Source: Acetobacteraceae bacterium | GTDB lineage: Bacteria; Pseudomonadota; Alphaproteobacteria; Acetobacterales; Acetobacteraceae | Direction: 5' to 3' | Assembly: GCA_003164305.1 (NCBI GenBank) | Contig: PLSZ01000104.1 | Coordinates: 2,824 to 13,554 of the forward strand | DNA length: 10,731 nt | In this document: positions 5,781 through 10,731 of the stretch, one piece after another | Numbering within the stretch: the stretch's first letter is position 1 | How the letters are laid out: the number at the start of each line of letters is the position of its first letter | Program-made: the position numbers and the translations under genes | Notes under the pieces: generated by a model | Told to the model about the DNA's origin: nothing | Database searches by the model: none | Seen by the model: only the letters and a program-made list of their open reading frames with translations

Positions 5781-6266
5781 CTACCCACCCGCGAAACGCG
5801 CGAAACTCTCCACCAGCACCTCGTAAATCGGCCGCTTCCACGCCACCGCGAGATCCGGCAGTTCCGCCAGCCGCGCCCACCGCCACGCGTCGAACTCCGG
5901 GTGCGGGTCCAGATCCAACCGGATGTCGCTGTCCACGCCCGTGAACCGCAGCGCGAACCAGCGCTGCCGCTGCCCGCGAAACCGCCCCTTCAACGCGATG
6001 CCAAGCAGCTCCGGCGGCAAGTCGTAAGTCAGCCACTCATGATGCTCGCCGATCACCTCGGCGCGATCGGTGCCGATCTCCTCCGCCAGTTCCCGCAGCA
6101 CCGCCTGACGAGGGTCCTCGCCCGCATCGATGCCCCCTTGCGGCAGTTGCCAGCCGCCCGCCGGCGCCTCCGCGTTCGGCAGATCCGCCCGCCGCGCCAC
6201 CAGAATCAGGCCCGAGCGATTGAACAGCACCGCCCCCACGTTCGGGCGGTAAGGCAGGTTCGACAC
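5781..6266 (-). CDS. rppH: RNA pyrophosphohydrolase (Nudix)
   Basis: A 161-residue protein, the usual length for RppH. The start is GTG at 6266, whose G is also the last base of the upstream gene's TAG; the product begins (M)SNLPYRPNVGAVLFN, the normal RppH N-terminus. The Nudix box is complete at residues 44-66 (GGIDAGEDPRQAVLRELAEE, then IGT), with Arg58-Glu59 and the Glu62-Glu63 pair that bind the metal. GGWQLPQGG before it and HEWLTYDLPPE after it are RppH signatures, as are RWFALRF and FDAWRWA later on. The enzyme removes pyrophosphate from triphosphorylated mRNA 5' ends and so starts decay; alphaproteobacterial members may also hydrolyse diadenosine polyphosphates. It is the last gene of the ctpA-deacetylase-rppH run and is translationally coupled to the gene before it. 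Confidence 0.95.
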   Translation of the reverse strand: MSNLPYRPNVGAVLFNRSGLILVARRADLPNAEAPAGGWQLPQGGIDAGEDPRQAVLRELAEEIGTDRAEVIGEHHEWLTYDLPPELLGIALKGRFRGQRQRWFALRFTGVDSDIRLDLDPHPEFDAWRWARLAELPDLAVAWKRPIYEVLVESFARFAGG

Positions 6267-7369
6267 TATTCGCGCTCCGTCAGCTTCACCGGCCCGTCCG
6301 CGGGCGGCATGGCCAGCGCCGACACCGGCGCCAGCGCCAGCCCGCGGTCCGCCAGTCCATTGCTCCACGCGGCGATCCGCGCCACCGCCACCGGCGTCGG
6401 CCGCATCACCATCCCCAGGGCCGATCCCGTGTCTTTCGCCATTTGCTCCAGCGCCGCCAGCCTCGCGTCGATCATGCCGCGATCGGCGACCTCCCGGTCG
6501 GCGGGATCGTCGATCACCAGATCCGCATGCCGGCCCCAGGCGCGCGCCACCGGTGCCCGAGCCTGGCGCGGATCGATATACAGCAGGCCGCGTCCCGCGA
6601 GCTCGGACAGCACCATATCCATTTGGTCCGGCATGGCGGCCAGCCGCTCCCCGCGCATCGTGCCGATCACGCCGGTCGCCCCGACGAACCCGTCGATCCG
6701 GGATAATGCCCAGTACAAATTCCGCAGGTTCTCCGCCGTGGACTTGTCGGTCAGCAGCGCGTGCGGGCCGGGGTCGTTCAAGGGAAACCCGGCCGGCTCC
6801 AACGGGACCGAGATCAGGAATTCATGACCCGCCGTCCGCGCGGTCGCCAGCAATTTCGTCACGTTCGCCGCGTAGGGTGACACCGCCAGCGACACGGCCC
6901 CCGGCAGCGCGCGGATCGCGGCGTCGCTCTCGGCTTCATTCAGGCCAATGCCGGCCAACAGCAAACCCACCCGAGGGCGGCGCGAACTGTGGTCGAACCC
7001 GGCGGCGTAGACTCTCATCGCCATGCGTCCGTCGGACGCGATCCGCGGCAGGTTCAGGCCCGACCCATCACCCGCCGTCTCCAGCAATCCCGGATCGGGA
7101 TCCGTCACTGGGCCCGGAGTATCCCGTCCCGACACCGCCGGAGCGACCAGGCCCGGTTTGGCGGCCGTGATCATAGCGCCGGGATCGTCGACCGGATGGA
7201 TCGCCGCCGGCGTCCTCCTGGCTTCACGCGGTCGAGCGTTATCCGGTGGTCCCAGCCATTGGATCACGCCGCCGCCAGTCCCCATCAAGGCCAGCACGCT
7301 CAGCCAGAACACACCCAACCGTCGCCAACCAGCGCGGTTTCTCAGGCTCTGACCGTTCGTGCCCGCCAT
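6266..7369 (-). CDS. Divergent polysaccharide deacetylase family protein, metal site apparently lost
   Basis: A 367-residue protein with an N-terminal basic stretch and one membrane segment (about residues 18-38), then a proline/glycine-rich linker and a C-terminal NodB-like barrel from about 133. GGAG lies 5 nt before ATG 7369, and ctpA ends 9 nt upstream. The family (YibQ-like) is recognised by GLNEAESDAAIRALPGAVSL, ARTAGHEFLISVPLEPAGFP, NDPGPHALLT and ENLRNLYWAL. In members with intact sites the first block carries IDDLG, the second has a His before MEP, and the third is NNHMGS. Here these read LAGIGLN (138-144), SVPLEP (187-192) and ATGVIGT (231-237), so the expected Asp and His ligands are absent. 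It is probably an envelope protein anchored in the inner membrane with a structural or regulatory role rather than a deacetylase. It is conserved between ctpA and rppH in alphaproteobacteria. Confidence 0.88.
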   Translation of the reverse strand: MAGTNGQSLRNRAGWRRLGVFWLSVLALMGTGGGVIQWLGPPDNARPREARRTPAAIHPVDDPGAMITAAKPGLVAPAVSGRDTPGPVTDPDPGLLETAGDGSGLNLPRIASDGRMAMRVYAAGFDHSSRRPRVGLLLAGIGLNEAESDAAIRALPGAVSLAVSPYAANVTKLLATARTAGHEFLISVPLEPAGFPLNDPGPHALLTDKSTAENLRNLYWALSRIDGFVGATGVIGTMRGERLAAMPDQMDMVLSELAGRGLLYIDPRQARAPVARAWGRHADLVIDDPADREVADRGMIDARLAALEQMAKDTGSALGMVMRPTPVAVARIAAWSNGLADRGLALAPVSALAMPPADGPVKLTERE

Positions 7370-7378
7370 CGCATCTCC

Positions 7379-8758
7379 CTAGCGCGCCGACGCGCTCTTT
7401 TGCCGGACCATCGCCTCGGCGAGGGTCACGGCCTGCTGCAACTGGTAATCGGTTTCATCCGGTTTCAACGGGTCGAATTTCGGGAAACCCTCGGGCGGCT
7501 TGTCCGGAATTTGTTTGGCCACCGGCGGTAGGTCGGTACGCGGCGGCAACGCCGTCGTGGGCGTCCCGCCGGTGTTGCTCAGGACCTTGTTGTAGTCGGA
7601 TTCGCGCTCCAGCCCGAACGTGGCCGGCGTGTCGCGGGTTTCATTCACCGTCACGTCCGGCACGATCCCGGTTGCCTGGATCGAGCGGCCGGACGGCGTA
7701 TAATACCGCGCCGTGGTCAGCCGCATCGCGCCACCGCCCGGCAGCGGGATCACGGTCTGCACCGAACCCTTGCCGAAGCTCTTGGTGCCCAGAAGCACCG
7801 CGCGGCGATGATCCTGCAACGCGCCCGCGACGATTTCCGACGCCGAAGCCGAACCGCCGTTGATCAGCACCACCAGCGGCGCTCCGTTCAGAATATCGCT
7901 GCCCCGCGCATCCCAGCGCTGGCTGTCATCCGGATGCCGCGCGCGGGTCGATACGATCTCCCCTTGCTCGATGAACGCCGAGGACACCGCGATCGCCTGA
8001 TCCAGCAATCCGCCCGGATCGTTGCGCAGATCGAGGATCAGCGCGCTCAACGGACCACCGGCTTTCGTCTTGAGGTCCTTCACCGCCGTGCGAATGCCGG
8101 AATCGGCTTTCTCGGTAAACTGCGACAGCCGCACATAGCCGATGTTGTTCGCTTCCAGCCGGGACTTCACCACCTGGATCTTGATGATCTCACGCATCAC
8201 GCCGATTTCCAGCGGCTTGTCGTCGCCTTCCCGCTTGATCGTCAGCGTGATCTTCGAATTCGGCGCGCCGCGCATGCGGTCAACGGCGTCATTCAGCGAC
8301 AGGCCCAACACGGTCTTGCCATCCAGCGCCGTGATGATGTCGCCCGCCTTGATGCCAGACCGCGCCGCCGGGGTGTCGTCGATCGGCGAGACGACCTTGA
8401 TCAGGCCTTTGTCCTCGGTCACCTCCAGGCCCAGACCGCCGAACTCGCCCTTGGTCTGCACCTGCATGTCCTTGAACGCCTTGGCGTTCATGTAGGAACT
8501 GTGCGGGTCGAGCCCCGTGAGCATGCCGTTGATCGCGTTCTCGAGAATTTCCTTGTCGCTGACCGGATCGACGTATTCCGCGCGCACCCGCTCGAACACG
8601 TCGCCGAAGACTTTCAGGAACTGGCTCGCCTCCGCCCGGGACTGGTCCTGCGCCACGGCATGGCCGAGAAACCCGACGGTCGGCCCCGAGGCGACCCCAA
8701 CGATAAAGGCCGCGCCCAACAACAGGCCGAACCGGAAACGCCGCTGGCGGAAGTTCAT
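7379..8758 (-). CDS. ctpA: Carboxy-terminal processing protease, S41 family
   Basis: A 459-residue tail-specific protease. ATG 8758 is preferred over the in-frame ATG at 8788 because GAGGGG lies 8 nt upstream and the protein then begins with a proper signal: basic MNFRQRRFRF, then a hydrophobic stretch, with cleavage likely near AVAQ (residues 34-37). The domains in order are an N-terminal helical part with GMLTGLDPHSSYM (78-90), a PDZ domain (about 103-187; GEFGGLGLEV, SGIKAGDIITALDG) and the S41 catalytic core. The nucleophile is Ser305 in GGSASASEIVAG and the base is Lys330 in KSFGKGSVQ, 25 residues later as in E. coli Prc. The core is followed by RYYTPSGRSIQATGIVPDV and a proline-rich tail ending in a helix. 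It cleaves C-termini of periplasmic proteins, often peptidoglycan enzymes, fitting its position beside an EnvC-like gene. It heads the ctpA-deacetylase-rppH run. Confidence 0.96.
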   Translation of the reverse strand: MNFRQRRFRFGLLLGAAFIVGVASGPTVGFLGHAVAQDQSRAEASQFLKVFGDVFERVRAEYVDPVSDKEILENAINGMLTGLDPHSSYMNAKAFKDMQVQTKGEFGGLGLEVTEDKGLIKVVSPIDDTPAARSGIKAGDIITALDGKTVLGLSLNDAVDRMRGAPNSKITLTIKREGDDKPLEIGVMREIIKIQVVKSRLEANNIGYVRLSQFTEKADSGIRTAVKDLKTKAGGPLSALILDLRNDPGGLLDQAIAVSSAFIEQGEIVSTRARHPDDSQRWDARGSDILNGAPLVVLINGGSASASEIVAGALQDHRRAVLLGTKSFGKGSVQTVIPLPGGGAMRLTTARYYTPSGRSIQATGIVPDVTVNETRDTPATFGLERESDYNKVLSNTGGTPTTALPPRTDLPPVAKQIPDKPPEGFPKFDPLKPDETDYQLQQAVTLAEAMVRQKSASAR

Positions 8759-8953
8759 TCGCTCTACCCCTCTGGCCCATGGGCCCACTGATGCCGCATG
8801 CCGTCAGGTTCCCTGGCGGGGCTGGCCTGACGTCGACATGAATATGACACGACAATCGTGTTCACGTCTTTTCGCGCGGCCTCATAGGTAGCGTCCAGCA
8901 TTCATTTGAATAGGGGACAAATGTTAACCAAAGGTTGCGGCGGGACCGAATGA
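8759..8953. other. Intergenic region between the EnvC-like gene and ctpA
   Basis: These 195 nt contain no gene. They probably hold the ctpA promoter, but I cannot place -35 and -10 boxes with conviction. Two dyads are visible: ACACGA-CAA-TCGTGT (8847-8861), and a 12-bp palindrome GGCCCATGGGCC close to the ctpA start. The local base composition drops to AT-rich around 8895-8935, the usual place for a promoter. Confidence 0.35.
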
Positions 8954-10402
8954 TTATCCCGCGGGACGCAGCCAGGGGCCCGGATTCACCGGACGTCCGC
9001 CCTTGCGCAGTTCGAAATACAGCTGGGGTGGCCCAGAGGCGGACCCAGAGGAGGACCCAGCGGGGGGAGCAGAGGGGGGCTCCAAGGGGGATCCGGTCGG
9101 GGGAACCGCGGCGGCGTCCCCTGTTGCCGATCTTGTTTCCGCGCGCATCGTACCGATCGCGTCGCCATCCTGGATGGCGCGCCCAGGAGATACGGCGATC
9201 TGATCCATGCCGCTGATGACGGCGTGATAACCGCCGCCACAGTCGATGATGACCAGCAGACCATAGCCGCGGAACGGCTCGGCGAAGGCCACCGTCCCGC
9301 CGCAAGGCGCCACGACCCCCGCGCCTGGTTCCGTCTGCCATGTCTGACCGCTGGCCGGTTCGCCATCCTCCGGATCGCCCCAGTCACGCACCAGCGTTCC
9401 TCGCACCGGGGGCGTGACCTGGCCGGCCGGTTTCGCGTTGGCCGCGCCGAAGGGAGCCAGCGTGCCAGCGCCCGCCGGACGCGCCAGCGCCGCTTGCCGC
9501 CGACGCGCCGCGTCAGCCAGGCCGGTCTGCTGATCGCGCTCGGCTCGCAAGGCGTCCTCCCGCGCCCGCGCTTCTTCCAGCCGACGTTGGGTCTCCAGGA
9601 TTTGCAGCATGGAGCGGAGCGTGTTCGCGCGGGCCGCCTCCGCCGCCGCGCGGCGGGCCGCGTCCGATGCGTCCTGCTCCGCCGTCTCGCGTCGGTCCTT
9701 GGTCGCCTCCAGTTGGTGTGCCAGGGAATCGGCCTCATCGGCTCGCGCGGCCTTGGCGGCGGCCAGTCGCGGCGCGACGTCAGCCGTCGCCTTGGTCGCC
9801 GCGTCCAGGGCCTCGCGGTCCTCGACCAGAACATGCGCGTTCGCCGCGGCCTGTCGCACAAGGTATCTTACGGCCTCGAGGCCAGCGATCGCATCGTCGA
9901 TCGGCGCGTCCGCCTCCAGCAAGGTCTCAATGGGGGACTCGGACAGGCGAACCCCCAGCAGGATCACCGATCGCATCGCCGCCGCCCGCTTGTCGATCCG
10001 CGCCTGAATTTCGGCGCGGCGCCGGTTGAGATCCAGCATATGCGCGGTCATTTCATCGACCGCCGCCTCAGCCCGTTTCAGCCGCTCGAACGCCTCCGCC
10101 TGCGCCGCGGTCAGCCGCTGTTCCTCGGCGAGTGCCTGAGCCGCCTGCTCCGTCGCCGCTCGTTGCGCGTCGAGTTGCATGGAATGGATGCGTTCAGCGT
10201 CCTCGACCTGGCGCCGCGTGCTTTCCTCACGGTCCCCGGCCGCCGCCCCCGGGCCAACCGTCCCTCGGCCGGCACCCACGGGTCCAACACCCTCTGGGCC
10301 GTCGCTCACTCCCCGGCGCGCGCCGCTGTCCGGCAAGGGCCCCGCCTGAGCGGTCAGCAGCAGCAGCAGCGCGAAAAGACTATTCCGCCGCGCGCGCCGC
10401 AT
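8954..10402 (-). CDS. EnvC-like murein hydrolase activator (degenerate LytM/M23 protein)
   Basis: A 482-residue exported protein. The N-terminus (MRRARRN, then hydrophobic LFALLLLLTAQA) is a signal peptide with cleavage near residue 20. Residues 25-57 are glycine/proline-rich. Residues 58-310 are Ala/Glu/Arg-rich heptad-like coiled coil, as in EnvC. A LytM domain follows from about 330 (GTLVRDWGDPEDG, VVAPCGGTVAFAEPFRGYGL, VIIDCGGGYHAVI) to the end (LYFELRKGGRPVNPGPWL). The zinc ligands of active M23 peptidases are missing: there is no H...D near residue 355, and HxH is replaced by QLY at 460-462. It should therefore activate an amidase at the septum rather than cut peptidoglycan itself. The start ATG 10402 overlaps gpmI's end by 23 nt with no clear ribosome binding site, so coupling is likely. 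A low-complexity insertion lies at 430-459. Confidence 0.9.
   Translation of the reverse strand: MRRARRNSLFALLLLLTAQAGPLPDSGARRGVSDGPEGVGPVGAGRGTVGPGAAAGDREESTRRQVEDAERIHSMQLDAQRAATEQAAQALAEEQRLTAAQAEAFERLKRAEAAVDEMTAHMLDLNRRRAEIQARIDKRAAAMRSVILLGVRLSESPIETLLEADAPIDDAIAGLEAVRYLVRQAAANAHVLVEDREALDAATKATADVAPRLAAAKAARADEADSLAHQLEATKDRRETAEQDASDAARRAAAEAARANTLRSMLQILETQRRLEEARAREDALRAERDQQTGLADAARRRQAALARPAGAGTLAPFGAANAKPAGQVTPPVRGTLVRDWGDPEDGEPASGQTWQTEPGAGVVAPCGGTVAFAEPFRGYGLLVIIDCGGGYHAVISGMDQIAVSPGRAIQDGDAIGTMRAETRSATGDAAAVPPTGSPLEPPSAPPAGSSSGSASGPPQLYFELRKGGRPVNPGPWLRPAG
9032..9091. repeat. Five degenerate 12-nt tandem repeats inside the EnvC-like gene
   Basis: On the plus strand the units start at 9032, 9044, 9056, 9068 and 9080: CCCAGAGGCGGA, CCCAGAGGAGGA, CCCAGCGGGGGG, then two more worn copies. 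Translated on the minus strand they give four-residue units SPLE, PPSA, PPAG, SSSG and SASG. The array stays in frame and lengthens a loop of the LytM domain. The first two units differ at one base, suggesting recent slippage growth. Confidence 0.7.
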
Positions 10403-10731
10403 CGGCGTGCAAAATGGAGTGGCCGGTCATTTCGCGCGGAATCGGAATCCCCATCAGGTCGAGGATGGTCGGCGCCAGATCCGCCAGGCTCCCATCCTTG
10501 ATCGATTGATGAAACGAACTCATCACCACGACCGGCACCGGGTTGGTCGTGTGCGACGTATGCGGCCCGCCGGTTTCCGGGTCCTTCATCAGTTCGCAGT
10601 TGCCATGGTCGGCGGAGACGATCAGCGCGCCCCCCTGTTGTTTCAGCGCGGCGACGATGCGGCCGAGGCCGGTGTCCACCGTCTCCACCGCCGTGATCGC
10701 GGCCGCGAGGTCGCCGGTGTGGCCGACCATG
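10380..10731 (-). CDS. gpmI: 2,3-bisphosphoglycerate-independent phosphoglycerate mutase, C-terminal part (runs off right edge)
   Basis: The last 116 or so codons of GpmI; the N-terminal three quarters lie beyond position 10731. The visible part begins in the MVGHTGD motif, which holds a metal-binding His of the phosphatase domain. It continues with AAITAVETVDTGLGRIV, then SADHGNCELM, whose Asp-His pair binds the second metal, then PHTSHTTNPVPVVV with another metal His, and ends in LADLAPTILDLMGIPIPREM followed by a short tail. All are in the order of the alkaline-phosphatase superfamily core. The enzyme interconverts 3- and 2-phosphoglycerate in the cytosol using two Mn ions. The stop codon TAG (10382-10380) lies inside the EnvC-like gene, which starts at 10402 in another frame. 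Co-transcription of gpmI with a LytM gene is common in alphaproteobacteria. Confidence 0.97.
   Translation of the reverse strand, partial: MVGHTGDLAAAITAVETVDTGLGRIVAALKQQGGALIVSADHGNCELMKDPETGGPHTSHTTNPVPVVVMSSFHQSIKDGSLADLAPTILDLMGIPIPREMTGHSILHADAARAAE

Noticed and set aside
7808..8791. A 327-codon plus-strand open frame opposite ctpA
   Set aside because: It is the antisense shadow of the well-conserved protease and has no recognisable features.
9224..10501. A 425-codon plus-strand open frame opposite the EnvC-like gene
   Set aside because: Arginine-rich and without motifs; the minus-strand frame has a signal peptide, coiled coil and LytM domain.

Overview
The window is GC-rich DNA (about 60-65% G+C by eye) with strong AGGAGG-type ribosome binding sites. 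The conserved block at its right end (gpmI, an EnvC-like LytM gene, ctpA, a divergent polysaccharide deacetylase gene, rppH, all on the minus strand) is an order I know from alphaproteobacteria. It points to a Rhodospirillales or Acetobacteraceae-like chromosome. This assignment rests on gene order and protein style, not on a marker gene.

Left part (1-4433): two divergent luciferase-like flavin monooxygenase genes share a promoter region of about 100 bp, and the minus-strand one runs off the left edge. They are followed on the minus strand by a small two-gene unit: a helix-turn-helix protein, and in front of it a 106-codon frame carrying one in-frame stop and overlapping it by 107 nt. Next, also on the minus strand, is a complete thiamine-diphosphate enzyme of the 2-hydroxyacyl-CoA lyase / oxalyl-CoA decarboxylase family, ending at a perfect 12-bp hairpin.

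Middle part (4434-5780) is an accessory patch of decayed genes. It holds an apparently intact toxin-like ORF whose AbrB/MazE-like antitoxin is broken by a frameshifting deletion. It also holds an inverted pair of 41-nt repeats, each made of two 20-nt tandem units, and a truncated and shifted remnant that looks like a tetratricopeptide-repeat protein 38 gene.

Right part (5781-10731) is the conserved housekeeping block. GpmI is glycolytic. The EnvC-like protein would control septal peptidoglycan hydrolases, CtpA is a periplasmic tail-specific protease, the deacetylase-like protein is an envelope protein of unclear activity, and RppH removes pyrophosphate from mRNA 5' ends. Coupling is tight: gpmI/EnvC overlap by 23 nt, ctpA and the deacetylase gene are 9 nt apart, and the deacetylase gene and rppH share one base. 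Both the EnvC-like and the deacetylase-like proteins lack the expected metal ligands, which suggests non-catalytic roles.

I see no CRISPR array, tRNA, rRNA, phage gene or transposase. The strongest leads for something unusual are the two damaged toxin-antitoxin-like loci and the helix-turn-helix protein with its overlapping partner.
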